In this document: positions 22,401-32,520 of the stretch, one piece after another
How the letters are laid out: each line of letters starts with the position of its first letter
How positions within the stretch are numbered: the stretch's first letter is position 1
Assembly (NCBI RefSeq): GCF_019744875.1
Contig: NZ_JAIETU010000003.1
Span: 186,001-250,000, forward strand
DNA length: 64,000 bases
Direction of reading: 5' to 3'
Origin: Hyphomicrobium sp.
GTDB lineage: Bacteria > Pseudomonadota > Alphaproteobacteria > Rhizobiales > Hyphomicrobiaceae
Notes under the pieces: generated by a model
What the model was told of the DNA's origin: nothing
Database searches by the model: none
Seen by the model: the letters and a program-made list of their open reading frames with translations, nothing else
Position numbers and translations under genes: made by a program

Positions 22401-23636
22401 TTATTCCGCGGCGAGCTTGCCGGTGCGGCCGACTGCGGCCGGACAAGCGGCCCAAAGGCCGCGCAGCGCTTCCGTAAGCGTGTCCATCTGCGCGTCGGTG
22501 TGATGAGGCCCGGGCGTCAGGCGGATGCGCTCCGTGCCGCGAGGCACGGTCGGGTAGTTGATCGGTTGCACATAGATGCCGTGGGCATCGAGCAAGCGGT
22601 CCGTCACTTCCTTGCAGTGGACGGGATCGCCGATCAGAACCGGCACGATGTGGCTCTGGTTCTGGAACACCGGCAGGCCTGCCGACGTGAGGCGCGACTT
22701 GAGCGCGCGCACGCGCTCCTGGTGGCGGGCCCGCTCGAGGCTGCTGTTCTTGAGGTGGCGGATCGACGCCAGCGCACCGGCCGCGATGGCGGGCGCAAGC
22801 GACGTCGTGAAGATGAAGCCCGGCGCAAACGAGCGGATCGCATCGATCAGGTCGCGGGTGCCGGCGATGTAGCCGCCCATGACACCAAAGCCCTTGGCCA
22901 GCGTCCCGTTGACGATGTCGACGCGGTCGAGCACGCCGTCGCGCTCGGCGATGCCGCCGCCGCGCGGGCCGTACATGCCGACGGCATGAACTTCATCGAG
23001 ATAGGTGAGCGCGCCGTACTTATCGGCGAGATCGCAGATCGCGGCGATCGGCGCGATGTGCCCGTCCATCGAGTACACGCTCTCGAAGGCGATGATCTTC
23101 GGCGTATCGATCGGAACCTGCTTCAGCTTGGCTTCGAGATCGGCCGGATCGTTGTGACGGAAAATGCGCTTCTCGCAGTTGCCGTGACGAATGCCTTCGA
23201 TCATCGAGGCGTGGTTCTTCTCATCCGAGAAAATCACGCAGCCCGGCAGCAGCTTTGCGAGCGTCGAGAGCGCCGCCTCGTTGGCCACGTAAGCCGACGT
23301 GAACAGCAGCGCCTGTTCTTTCTGGTGGAGATCGGCGAGTTCGTTTTCGAGTTCGACGTGATAGTGCGTCGTGCCGGAGATGTTGCGCGTGCCGCCCGAT
23401 CCCGCGCCGACCGAGTCGATGGCCTCGTGCATAGCCGCGACCACGCTCGGATGCTGGCCCATGCTGAGATAGTCGTTTGAGCACCACACGACGATGGGCT
23501 TTGCGCCGCCCGGAGTGACATGGTCGGCTGCCGGAAAGGCGCCCCTATGCCGCTTGAGGTCTGCGAACACCCGGTAGCGGCCCTCCTTGCGGATCGCATC
23601 GAGAGATGCCTTCAAGTGCCTCGCGTAATCGACCAT
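22401..23636 (-). CDS. hemA: 5-aminolevulinate synthase
   Basis: A 411-residue alpha-oxoamine synthase. [35 protein letters not shown] and [16 protein letters not shown] (PLP lysine) identify ALA synthase of the C4 pathway, which joins glycine and succinyl-CoA to start tetrapyrrole synthesis. This route is confined to alphaproteobacteria and mitochondria-containing eukaryotes. Ahead of it lies a 303-bp leader with an FNR/FixK-like dyad, suggesting oxygen control. It follows glyA in direction but has its own leader. Confidence 0.96.
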   Translation of the reverse strand: MVDYARHLKASLDAIRKEGRYRVFADLKRHRGAFPAADHVTPGGAKPIVVWCSNDYLSMGQHPSVVAAMHEAIDSVGAGSGGTRNISGTTHYHVELENELADLHQKEQALLFTSAYVANEAALSTLAKLLPGCVIFSDEKNHASMIEGIRHGNCEKRIFRHNDPADLEAKLKQVPIDTPKIIAFESVYSMDGHIAPIAAICDLADKYGALTYLDEVHAVGMYGPRGGGIAERDGVLDRVDIVNGTLAKGFGVMGGYIAGTRDLIDAIRSFAPGFIFTTSLAPAIAAGALASIRHLKNSSLERARHQERVRALKSRLTSAGLPVFQNQSHIVPVLIGDPVHCKEVTDRLLDAHGIYVQPINYPTVPRGTERIRLTPGPHHTDAQMDTLTEALRGLWAACPAAVGRTGKLAAE

Positions 23637-23905
23637 CGAAACGTTTCCCTAGGCTTCGTGTTCTTGGCGCGGCCGTTCTTAGCGGCTCGGCTCCGTTAAC
23701 GACAGCATGTTTCGTCGCAATCTAGTTTGCAACCGCTCTAATGTCGCGGCAATCCCTTTGGATACAAGCGAAATTCCGAAAACACAATTGGACGCGTGCG
23801 CCCTTTTGGGGCGAGCCATTGCTGTCGCTCGGATTTTTTTATCGCCTGCTGCAACGCAGCGCGGAACCACTGCGAGGACTGTGCAACGCACAACGGGCAA
23901 GCGCA

Positions 23906-23919
23906 TTGACCAAAGTCAA
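23906..23919. promoter_or_regulatory. candidate FNR/FixK-type dyad upstream of hemA
   Basis: TTGAC (23906-23910), a 4-bp spacer, then GTCAA (23915-23919): a perfect dyad matching the CRP/FNR-family anaerobox TTGAY-N4-RTCAA. It lies in the only non-coding interval ahead of hemA, about 270 bp from its start codon, which is far for a direct activator site unless the leader is long. The rest of the 303-bp interval (23637-23939) shows no other gene. Confidence 0.45.
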
Positions 23920-23939
23920 AGGCGCGCGGCGGTCCGGCC

Positions 23940-25262
23940 TCAGTAGGAGGTCGCGATTTCGGCCACGCCGTCCCGATTGTAGAGGTCGCGGCGGAACTGG
24001 ATCGCGCCGTCCTCCGTCGCCCAGGCCGTGATGTACACGAAGTGCAGCGGCACGGGGGTGGCGAGCCGCACGTCCTTGCGCTCGCCCGTCTTCTTCATGT
24101 CCTCGACCCGATCCTGCTCCCAGCCGTCGTTCTGGGCGACGAGCCAGTATGCGAGGCGCTCGATGTTGTGGACGCGGATGCAGCCCGAGCTGGCCGCCCG
24201 GAAGTTGCTGCCGAACAAGCCCGACGACGGACTATCGTGCATATAGACCGACTCGCCCGAGGCGAAGTTGATCTTCACGAACCCCAGCGGGTTATCCTTC
24301 CCCGGCGGCTGCCGGTACGAATACGACTTCGGCGCCGAAGAGCTCCAGTCGATCGTCTCGGGATCGACCTTCTTGCCGTTGCTGTAGGCTTCGATCCCCG
24401 TCTTCACGAGCACGTTCTCGCCCTTGGCCTGCATCTCCCGTCCCTGGGGAATGAGGTCCTTGGTGATCACGGTCGGAGGCAGGCGCCAGGTCGGATTGAA
24501 GTTGAGCTCCGTGATGGTCGAGCGCAGCAGCGGCGTTGGCCGGTCCACCTTGCCCACCACGCCCGTATGGCGCGTGATCACCTTGTTCAGCGCCACGGCC
24601 TCGACCTGCGCGGCCGGGATGTTCACGACGACATACTTGCGCTGCGGCTTCACCACTCCGGTGAGCTCCGTCAGGCGCTTGAGATTGGTCTTGAGCTGCG
24701 TCAGCCGGTCCTCGGCCGTCACATTGAGAGCCGCAACCGTCGGCTTGTCGAGACGACCGTTCGGCGTCAGCCCGTTGTTCGTCTGATAGACTTTGAGCGC
24801 CTCGACCAGCGTGCCGTCGAGTTTTTCGCTGCCCGCCTGGTCCGCGCTAAGCTCGCCGGACACGATCAGCCGGTCACGCAGCTCGACGATGGCGAAATGA
24901 TCCTCGCCGGGCTTCACGGTCGCGTCCGGCACCGCCTTCCAGCCGCCCGCCTCGACGATGGCCGTATACCGATCGATCGCCGTCTTGGTGGCCGCCACAT
25001 TGCCCTGCGCGAGGGTCGGAAGACCAGCCGGCGGATTGCGCTCCAGCTCCTTCAGCGCCTGCCGTTCCGTCGCCGGGTCGCTGGCGCCACCGCCGCCGAC
25101 CGGACCGAACTGCAGCGCCCAGTTTTCATCCAGCGCATGCGCACCGCCCGCCGACAGCGCAAGCCCGAGTGCGGGAAGCGACGCCGCCAATGCGAGAATG
25201 TAACGATTGCCACTGCGGCCCGACACACGTCTGGACATTGTCGTCATGGACATTGCCGTCAT
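23940..25262 (-). CDS. L,D-transpeptidase (YcbB/YkuD family), paralogue 2
   Basis: From ATG 25262 it encodes 440 residues, with signal peptide YILALAASLPALGLALSAGG. The YkuD block YMHDSPSSGLFGSNF then RAASSGCIRVHN near 350 carries the catalytic residues. VYQTNNGLTPNGRLDKPTV is the peptidoglycan-binding-like part. The architecture matches paralogue 1 at 13.6 kb. It should form 3-3 peptidoglycan cross-links or attach envelope proteins. Several ATGs between 25262 and 25241 make the exact start uncertain. Confidence 0.87.
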   Translation of the reverse strand: MTAMSMTTMSRRVSGRSGNRYILALAASLPALGLALSAGGAHALDENWALQFGPVGGGGASDPATERQALKELERNPPAGLPTLAQGNVAATKTAIDRYTAIVEAGGWKAVPDATVKPGEDHFAIVELRDRLIVSGELSADQAGSEKLDGTLVEALKVYQTNNGLTPNGRLDKPTVAALNVTAEDRLTQLKTNLKRLTELTGVVKPQRKYVVVNIPAAQVEAVALNKVITRHTGVVGKVDRPTPLLRSTITELNFNPTWRLPPTVITKDLIPQGREMQAKGENVLVKTGIEAYSNGKKVDPETIDWSSSAPKSYSYRQPPGKDNPLGFVKINFASGESVYMHDSPSSGLFGSNFRAASSGCIRVHNIERLAYWLVAQNDGWEQDRVEDMKKTGERKDVRLATPVPLHFVYITAWATEDGAIQFRRDLYNRDGVAEIATSY

Positions 25263-25569
25263 GCCCCCATGCCCTGCTCGGCAGGGCCCTCCCATAGCCG
25301 TCGGTCGCGACCGACCGACTCCGCACGCTACGCTGTGAAGTGGCCGCACATTCGCATACTCCGCGACGCAAAAAATAGTCCCACCCCCCACGGACAGTGG
25401 AAGTGGTGCCGCCAAGCCACAAACGCAGGCGGGGGCATCCTCGTCGGGGTCTACCGAAGCTCCCGAGGCCCCGATTCGGACCTACCCGGATACTTAGGGG
25501 ACGTAGCGAAGAGCGTGGACGAGGCGGTCGCCGGCGGGGTTGTCCGCGCGCATCGCCGAGCCCTGACGC

Positions 25570-26739
25570 TCAATTGCAATCGCTCGCGGGAACGCGGCCC
25601 TTGAACAGCGTGTCCATCCACTGTGAGGCCGCATACGCGCTGTCGCGCGCGGCCCACATATGCCCGACACCGCCCATGAGGTGCATTTTCACCCGCACCC
25701 CGGCCTGGCAAAGCCGCTTGGCGTAGGCGCGCGTGATGGGGGGACGCACCAGATCGTCGGACGTCCCCTGGGCGAGAAAAACGGGCATGCCGGCCGGAAG
25801 CGTGCCCGCCGAGTTCTGCTGCATGATCGAGCGCAGCCGAGGATTCTTCGTCGGGTCCGTTTTCAGAAACTTCCGGATCAGAGCGCGCTCGTCGTCGCCC
25901 TCTTTGAACACGTCCTGCAGGTCTTGGATGCAATCGTTGGCCAACCGCACGAACGACGACCTGGCTTCGGGCACCACATATTCGGAGAGCGCAAAGCCAA
26001 GCGTGCGCGACCACGAATAGAGCGCCATTGCCGTGAGACTGCGTCCACTGCTCGTGTTGCGGTCCGCATCGAAGAGCTGGACGAGCTGCGTGGCCGGCGC
26101 AGCCGCCGCGACCCCCAGCAGCTTGAGCTCCGGCGCGTATCTGGCCGCCTCGCGCCCCGTAAACAGCGCCGTGTGCCCGCCCTGCGAATGGCCCCACACG
26201 ATGAAGCGATTGCCCGCCCGCACATTCGAGAGCGTTCGCGCGGCTCTGACGGAATCGATGAGCGTCCGCGCGGCGTTCTGCCCGAACAGATAGGGATGCA
26301 CCCCAGGTCCGCCGAGCCCCATGTAGTCGGTCGCCACGATCACGTATCCGGCGTTGGTGAAGTAATCGAGCCCCTGCACGGCGGTCGACAGGTTCGGCAT
26401 CAGCGTCGGCGCGCACTTCGTGACGACACCTGTCGTGGGATGCGCCCACGCGACGACCGGGCGATCCTCACCGCGCGCGTCGTCCGGAAACATGATCGCA
26501 CCGGATACGGCAATCGGCTCGCCCGCGAGCCCCACCGAGCGATAGAGAACGCGGAAGCCCTTGTAGCCGTGCTTCACGCCGCCTTGCAGCGGCCAGATGC
26601 GAAAGATGGTTCCAGGTTTCGCCTGCGCCAGCTCGACAGGCGAAACGTCGTCGGAGGCGACCGCCGTCACGAAATGGCCTGCCAGAAAACAGCAAGCGAT
26701 CAGAATTCGGCGAAGTCCCGACGACATCCCGCGGCCCAT
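25570..26739 (-). CDS. secreted alpha/beta-hydrolase, secretory-lipase-like
   Basis: A 389-residue protein with a signal peptide (LRRILIACCFLAGHFVTAVA). VWGHSQGGHTALF at about 181-193 is the nucleophile elbow (Ser in GHSQG), DDLVRP and GVGHMWA near the end give likely acid and His residues. The layout, with AHPTTGV and DYMGLGG in between, resembles the LIP secretory lipase family. It probably hydrolyses esters in the periplasm or outside the cell. The substrate is unknown. Confidence 0.8.
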   Translation of the reverse strand: MGRGMSSGLRRILIACCFLAGHFVTAVASDDVSPVELAQAKPGTIFRIWPLQGGVKHGYKGFRVLYRSVGLAGEPIAVSGAIMFPDDARGEDRPVVAWAHPTTGVVTKCAPTLMPNLSTAVQGLDYFTNAGYVIVATDYMGLGGPGVHPYLFGQNAARTLIDSVRAARTLSNVRAGNRFIVWGHSQGGHTALFTGREAARYAPELKLLGVAAAAPATQLVQLFDADRNTSSGRSLTAMALYSWSRTLGFALSEYVVPEARSSFVRLANDCIQDLQDVFKEGDDERALIRKFLKTDPTKNPRLRSIMQQNSAGTLPAGMPVFLAQGTSDDLVRPPITRAYAKRLCQAGVRVKMHLMGGVGHMWAARDSAYAASQWMDTLFKGRVPASDCN

Positions 26740-26811
26740 GGCTGTGTCCCACGAGCCGATCCTTGCACGGCCGTTGGCGAAACTGCAAGGCGGGGGCGGC
26801 CCACCGCCGCC

Positions 26812-29800
26812 TTACGACATCGAGATCTCTTTTTCGCGCAACGCCCGCTCGATGGCGACGTGCAGATCGTTAATGACGGTTGCGCGATGCGCAAGCTTGA
26901 GGATGAAGGCGCGCACTTCGAACTCGAGCGCCGACGCCCCGAACCCGATGAAGAACACACTCGGCTCAGGCGAGTCGAGCACCTGCGGCGTGCCCTTCAC
27001 TGCTTCCAGGATCGCCATCTGCGCCGCCAGCGTATCCGTGCCGTAGGCGATGGAGACCTTCACGGTCACGCGCGTGATGCTGTCCGCCAGCGTCCAGTTG
27101 ATCACCTTTTCCGTGATCAGCGACTTGTTCGGAATGATGATCTCGCGGTGCTCGCCGTCGGTCATGCTGGTGGCGCGGATATGAATGCGCGACACCGTGC
27201 CGGTCAGGTTGCCAATCGTCACGGTGTCGCCAACGCGCACCGGCCGTTCGAACAGGATGATCAGGCCGGAAATGAAGTTGGCGACGATTTCCTGCAGGCC
27301 GAAACCGACACCGACGCCGAGCGCGGCGACGATCCACTGCACCTGATCCCAGTCGAAGCCGACGCTCCGGAACGCGAACACGATACCCGCGATCGCAATC
27401 AGGTAGCGGCTGACCGCGCTCACGGCATAGCGAGTTCCCGCCTCGACGTGCAGGCGGTGCAGCGCCGTGATTTCCAAAAGCCCCGGCAGGTTTCGCGCCG
27501 CGATGAACGTGATGATGAGGATCACCAGCGACACGAGCACATTGGAGACCGTGACCGGAACGGAGCGCGTCGCCCCGTCCACCGTCAGGGTCTGCTGCCA
27601 GAGCGCGACGTCGAGCAGCGCCAGCGACGGCAGCGCTTCCCGCCAGAACATCCACAGGCACGCCGCCAGTGCGAGGAACGCGAACAGGCGCACCAGTTGA
27701 CGCGTCTGTTCGCTGATGGCCGCGATATCGACTTCCGGCTCTTCCTGCAGGCTCATGAGCACGGGCTCGCCCGCGGTCTCGCTGGCCTGCTGCGCGGCCG
27801 CCTGCGCCCTCGCCTTTTCGCGGCGCTCCTTGGCGCGGCGGATTTCAAGCCGACGCCGGGCCACGAGAACCTGGCGCATGGCCATGTTGTAGAGCAGGAA
27901 CGCGCCGACCGTGATGGCCACCGAGAGAACGACACCGTTCTGGATCTGCGCCGCGCCATCGTAATAGCCCGAGAGCGCCAACCCCGCGATGGCCAGCGGC
28001 GTTGCCCAGAGCAGCGTATGCCACAGCGCGCGCGTTACCCACATCGGATGCCCCGGCGTGAGGCGTTCGGCGAAGATGCCCCAGCGCGGCGATCCGATCC
28101 GGGCCATGAACAGCGACACCGCGATGGCCCCGATCAGGAACGCGAACCGGCCGAGCCCGTCACGCAGCGATTGCGCATTGCTCACGCCGATGGCGCCCAG
28201 AACGAACGCGACGGGCGTGACGATGAACTTGAGCCACTGGATGTTCTGCCAGAGCACCTGGCGCGCGCGGTCCGACCAGCCGAAGTGCGACGAGAACAGC
28301 CCGTTTTCAACGCAGACATATTGTGCAAACCGCAGGAACGTGACGATCGAGGCCGCGCTCAGCAATCCCGTACCCACGGCGGTCGCGAATTCGGACGCCT
28401 GCGGAAGCTGTGTCAGCAGCCAGCCCGCGAGACCGAACAGGATCGGCGTCTTGAGCGCCAGCAGCACCGTGATGACCAGCGCCTCCGGCGTGCGCCAGTA
28501 ATTGTCGGTCGAATAGCGGCCCAGTGCCGACGCGATTTCACTCAGTCGGCCCTGCAATCGCCGCGAGAACAGGGCCAGCAGCCCAAACAGCAGCACGGCG
28601 ACAATCGTCGGCACGGGATGATCGGCAGCCCGGTCGACCAGCGTCCGCCCGACATCCTTCCAGGCGTCGGGGTTGGCGATCCAATCGAAGTTCGAGACAA
28701 CCTGCCCCAGCCACGCCGAGCTGATCGGACCCGAGCTCGGCAGCCAGAGCAGACGGCTGTTGAGCAACGCGCCGAGTTGCGTGGTCTGGTTGAGCAGGTC
28801 GCGCTCCGCACCGTTCAGCTCGGCAAGCTGGCTGATGCGCGCGGCGAGCGCGTCGTGGAGCTGCACGTAGACATCGCGCCGGATCGATATGAGTTTTTCG
28901 AGATCGGGCCGCACGCTTGCCGGCGGCTGCACCTCGCCCTGGCGCGCCGAACTCGCGAGCACGCGGTCGGCCATGCCGCTGACGTCCGAGAGCGCCCGCC
29001 GCGCCTCTTCCGCCTGCAGCCGCTTGAGGCGCGCATCCACGATGGCCTGCTCGCGATCCCAGATGCGCCGCTTGAGCCGCGCCTCGGAGGGAAGCTGCGC
29101 CCGCATGGTGCGCAGGAATTCGCTGAACTCACCGCCCGCGCTGCCGATTTCGAGCACCTGCTGGGCGGCCGCCTTGCTGTCGCGCAGGCGCGCGAGGTCG
29201 CCTTGAACGTCTCCGAGCGCAGACTTGCCGTCATCGAGAAGGGCGACGGTGCTCGCCTGGCGCTGCCTCAGAGCCTCGGTATCTTTGACATAGGCTTCGA
29301 GCACGGGGTGACGCGCGGAGAGCTTGCGCGCTTCGCGATCGGCCTCCTCCTGGCGCTTATCCGCCTCGACCTGCTTCAATTCGTTCGCGCGTGACTCGAT
29401 CACGGGAATGCGCCGCCCGAGCTTCTCGAGCTTCGCCGACGCGAGGTCCCGGCGCGCAGTCGCGGCAGCCTGCCGCGACGGCAGGCTGATCAGCTCCTGG
29501 TCGAGCATGTTCAGCTTGGCCGCGCGCGCGCGCCGCTCCGCCGAGAGTGCTTGGCGCCGCGCTTCCGCGACCACCGCGTCACCATCGCCCGCCTGTGCGG
29601 CATCCGGCGAATCAAGGGCGTCTATAGCCTGCTTTTCTGCGGACTGTTCCTCGCGCGCCGAGGTTGAGCGCGAGCTCATGTCGCGCAGCCGCGCCTCGAT
29701 CTGGCCGAGGTCGGTTTTGAGCGTCGCCGCCTCGCTATTGGCCGCGTCCAGCGCCTGTTGCGCTTCCGGCAGCGGGAGCGCCTTGATGCGCTTGGCGAAC

Positions 29801-30477
29801 TCGTCTTCGGAGACATCCGCCTGGAGCGCTTCGAGCTGCTGCTTCGCCTCGGCGACGCGTTGCGGCCCGCGCTGTGCCGATTCCTGGAAACGAGTTGCAG
29901 AGGCGGCACTCGCCGCCGCTGCTTCGAGATGACCGAGCGCTGCACGCAGCAGAGAAAGCGCCTGATCGCGAATGGCGGGCGCGACGTCCGTCCGCGCCTC
30001 GAGTTCCGCAATGCGCGCCTTCGCGCGCTCGATCGCACGTTCGGCCGAAACCGTGGCCTCGTCCTTGGCCTCCGGCGGAGCAGCCGCAGCAGGATCGGCC
30101 GGCGCGGCAGCGCCATTGGCGGGAGGCGCGGCAGCGCCGTTGGGAGCGGGCGCGGCAGCGCCATTCGGTGCGGGCGAAGCACCATCCGCAGCGGCGGGCG
30201 CGGCCGGCGCTGCGGGAACGGGGGCCGGAGCCTGGGCGCCGGCTGCCGGCGGCGCAGCCGGAGCTGTCGCGGGGGCAGGAGCGGGAGCTGCGACGGGTGC
30301 GGGTGCAGGAGCAGCTTGCGCGGCCGGCGCCGGAGCCTGCTTGGCGGGTGCTGCCTGTTTCGATGGTGCGGCCTGTCCAGGTTGCTGAGGCGCCTGAGCG
30401 ACCGTCTCGGCCGGAGAATTCACCAGCGCCAGCAGCACAGCGCAGCATGCAACGATCGAACGGGAGACTCTCATCAT
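26812..30477 (-). CDS. MscK/KefA-type mechanosensitive channel
   Basis: About 1220 residues from ATG 30477. A signal peptide (VACCAVLLALVNSPAETVAQ) is followed by an Ala/Pro-rich segment of about 120 residues, long periplasmic coiled coil (about 150-560), then about ten membrane helices and a C-terminal MscS domain. VGFGLQEIVANFISGL and RVGDTVTIGNLTGTVSRIHI, then IIIPNKSLITEKVINW, are the MscS pore helix and beta domain. It opens on osmotic downshift. The Ala/Pro-rich linker is unusually long and simple in sequence. Confidence 0.9.
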   Translation of the reverse strand: MMRVSRSIVACCAVLLALVNSPAETVAQAPQQPGQAAPSKQAAPAKQAPAPAAQAAPAPAPVAAPAPAPATAPAAPPAAGAQAPAPVPAAPAAPAAADGASPAPNGAAAPAPNGAAAPPANGAAAPADPAAAAPPEAKDEATVSAERAIERAKARIAELEARTDVAPAIRDQALSLLRAALGHLEAAAASAASATRFQESAQRGPQRVAEAKQQLEALQADVSEDEFAKRIKALPLPEAQQALDAANSEAATLKTDLGQIEARLRDMSSRSTSAREEQSAEKQAIDALDSPDAAQAGDGDAVVAEARRQALSAERRARAAKLNMLDQELISLPSRQAAATARRDLASAKLEKLGRRIPVIESRANELKQVEADKRQEEADREARKLSARHPVLEAYVKDTEALRQRQASTVALLDDGKSALGDVQGDLARLRDSKAAAQQVLEIGSAGGEFSEFLRTMRAQLPSEARLKRRIWDREQAIVDARLKRLQAEEARRALSDVSGMADRVLASSARQGEVQPPASVRPDLEKLISIRRDVYVQLHDALAARISQLAELNGAERDLLNQTTQLGALLNSRLLWLPSSGPISSAWLGQVVSNFDWIANPDAWKDVGRTLVDRAADHPVPTIVAVLLFGLLALFSRRLQGRLSEIASALGRYSTDNYWRTPEALVITVLLALKTPILFGLAGWLLTQLPQASEFATAVGTGLLSAASIVTFLRFAQYVCVENGLFSSHFGWSDRARQVLWQNIQWLKFIVTPVAFVLGAIGVSNAQSLRDGLGRFAFLIGAIAVSLFMARIGSPRWGIFAERLTPGHPMWVTRALWHTLLWATPLAIAGLALSGYYDGAAQIQNGVVLSVAITVGAFLLYNMAMRQVLVARRRLEIRRAKERREKARAQAAAQQASETAGEPVLMSLQEEPEVDIAAISEQTRQLVRLFAFLALAACLWMFWREALPSLALLDVALWQQTLTVDGATRSVPVTVSNVLVSLVILIITFIAARNLPGLLEITALHRLHVEAGTRYAVSAVSRYLIAIAGIVFAFRSVGFDWDQVQWIVAALGVGVGFGLQEIVANFISGLIILFERPVRVGDTVTIGNLTGTVSRIHIRATSMTDGEHREIIIPNKSLITEKVINWTLADSITRVTVKVSIAYGTDTLAAQMAILEAVKGTPQVLDSPEPSVFFIGFGASALEFEVRAFILKLAHRATVINDLHVAIERALREKEISMS

Positions 30478-30627
30478 GGGTGCCGGAATAGCCTCATGGG
30501 TGCCGGGATAGGCGCATCGGTTGGGGCGAACGGGTCGGCAGGGCATCGGAATACGCATCGACCCCTGCGGCCGACAGCTACCTTTTGCTTCAATCAGGCT
30601 TTTATGCGGCGCGCGCCGTCAAAGGTG

Positions 30628-30703
<76 letters not shown>

Positions 30704-31027
30704 ACGAAGCGTCGCCCCTTGTAGCCAACTCTCGCCCTGGGAAAAAGGGCCTTCATGCCGCTCGCCGCCCGGCAAAACGTTTGGCTGAGAAAGACAGCCC
30801 ATGCGCCCGAGAGGCCGCCCATGCCAAGCCCTGCGGCAAGCCGCAGCAGGGGGCTCCGCGGCGGGCAGCAGCACGCGCTGTGGCGCGCCGACCGCTCCGG
30901 CGATTTTTTCCCGGCCATTTGATCAGACGCAATACCAGGTGCGGCGAAACGGCCGCCTAGTGGATCCCAGCACGCAGGCACTCGGCATGCCCGCAACAAC
31001 AACTCACGCCTGTCAGGACCACATCCC
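30704..31027. other. gene-free interval ahead of the globin-coupled chemoreceptor
   Basis: About 320 bp between the tRNA-Thr 5' end and the chemoreceptor, so it must hold both promoters (divergent). A stretch near 30917, TTTGATCAGACGCAA, matches only one half of an FNR site and is not called. Confidence 0.45.
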
Positions 31028-32356
31028 ATGCACGACAATGCCCTCACCGATCGGTTGCGCTTCAACCAGTTGTCGCCGGACGTCGTCGCGACCCTGCGCG
31101 CGCACAAGGATTTCGTCATGGCCGAGCTGCCGGCCGTGCTCGCCACGTTCTATGACCACCTCGGCAAGTTCAGCGAGACACGCGCCTTCTTCAAGACGCA
31201 GAATCTGATGGACGCGGCCAGGTCCGCGCAGGTGCGCCATTGGTCGGTCATTCTCGATGGCAACTTCGATGCCGCCTACGAAGCGTCGATCCGCAGGATC
31301 GGCGAGACGCACCACCGCATCGGGCTCGAGCCGCGCTGGTATATCGGGGCCTACAACGCTCTGATCACCGGACTGCTGACCGTGATCTCCCAGAAGCTTC
31401 CGGGCAAGTCCTCGGGCATGATCAAGGGCCGGCCGCCGACCGAGACGGCATTGCCCCTGCAGGTCGCGGTGACGCGGGCCGCGCTCCTGGACATGGACCT
31501 TGCGATTTCCGTGTACCTGGACGCCGGGCGCCGCGATCTCGCCGCGCTGGCGAACTCCGTGTTCGAAATGGCCTCCACGGTGTCCGAAACCACCAACAAG
31601 CTGAATGGCGCGGCAGCGCAGCTCTCCAAAACGGCCGTCTCATCGACTGACCAGACGAACGCCGTCGCGGCGGCAGCAGAGGAAGCCTCCTGCAACGTCC
31701 GCGCCGTGGCCGCAGCAGCCGATGAACTCTCAGCGTCCGTGCAGGAAATCGGCAGACAGGTCGCGACCTCGACGCAAATTGCCCACAGCGCCGTCAAAAC
31801 CGTCGCCGACGTCTCGAACCGCGTCCGCAATCTCTCCCAGGCCGCAGGCCAGATCGGCACCGTGGTCGAGCTGATCAGCAACATCGCAAGCCAGACGAAC
31901 CTGCTCGCCCTCAACGCCACGATCGAAGCGGCCCGCGCGGGAGAGGCCGGAAAGGGCTTCGCGGTGGTCGCACAGGAAGTGAAATCGCTCGCCTCACAGA
32001 CCGGCAAGGCCACCGCCGAAATCGGCGCGCAAATCACCGCCGTCCAGTCCGCAACACACGATGCCGTATCGGCCATCACGGCGATTTCGGATCTGATTTC
32101 ACGCATCAACGACACGTCGACAACGATCGCAGCCGCAATCGAGGAGCAAGGCGCGGCGACGACCGACATCGCCCGCAACGTGCAGGAAGCCGCTCAGGGA
32201 ACCGTGGACGTCGCATCCAACACCACCGGCCTCACAAGCTCTGCGAAACTCACGCGACAGGCCGCCGAGGAAGTCGCCGTATCCGCTTCCGATATCGCCG
32301 CAAAGGCCGTTCAATTGCGCAATCTGGCCGAGGGCTTCCGCCACAAGGCCGCGTGA
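31028..32356 (+). CDS. globin-coupled methyl-accepting chemotaxis protein (aerotaxis sensor)
   Basis: A 442-residue soluble receptor without membrane helices. Residues 1 to about 150 are a protoglobin sensor: [17 protein letters not shown], with H71 the likely proximal haem ligand, and [21 protein letters not shown] helical linker leads to the MCP signalling domain, with the hairpin tip [20 protein letters not shown]. Haem-based O2 sensors of this kind (HemAT family) steer aerotaxis through CheA/CheW. No che genes lie nearby. Confidence 0.92.
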   Translation: MHDNALTDRLRFNQLSPDVVATLRAHKDFVMAELPAVLATFYDHLGKFSETRAFFKTQNLMDAARSAQVRHWSVILDGNFDAAYEASIRRIGETHHRIGLEPRWYIGAYNALITGLLTVISQKLPGKSSGMIKGRPPTETALPLQVAVTRAALLDMDLAISVYLDAGRRDLAALANSVFEMASTVSETTNKLNGAAAQLSKTAVSSTDQTNAVAAAAEEASCNVRAVAAAADELSASVQEIGRQVATSTQIAHSAVKTVADVSNRVRNLSQAAGQIGTVVELISNIASQTNLLALNATIEAARAGEAGKGFAVVAQEVKSLASQTGKATAEIGAQITAVQSATHDAVSAITAISDLISRINDTSTTIAAAIEEQGAATTDIARNVQEAAQGTVDVASNTTGLTSSAKLTRQAAEEVAVSASDIAAKAVQLRNLAEGFRHKAA

Positions 32357-32520
32357 CGGCGCAGCAGCGCGCTGACAAACAGCGTCGGCGGCACGATGTG
32401 CCGCCGCCTCCCTTGGCGATCGGTGCGACGATGTTCGGGTGGTAGGGCGTGGCTCTATTGGCCGAGAGGAGGACGGCACTCACAAGCGCACCTCCTCTAC
32501 GGCGCAACGCGTGAACGCGC

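Noticed and set aside
25660-29394. 1244-codon open frame on the plus strand
   Set aside because: It spans two unrelated minus-strand genes (hydrolase and MscK channel) and is Arg/His-rich without any domain, as expected for a shadow frame.
30915-30935. FNR-type site ahead of the globin-coupled receptor
   Set aside because: Only the TTGAT half matches; the second half reads CGCAA.
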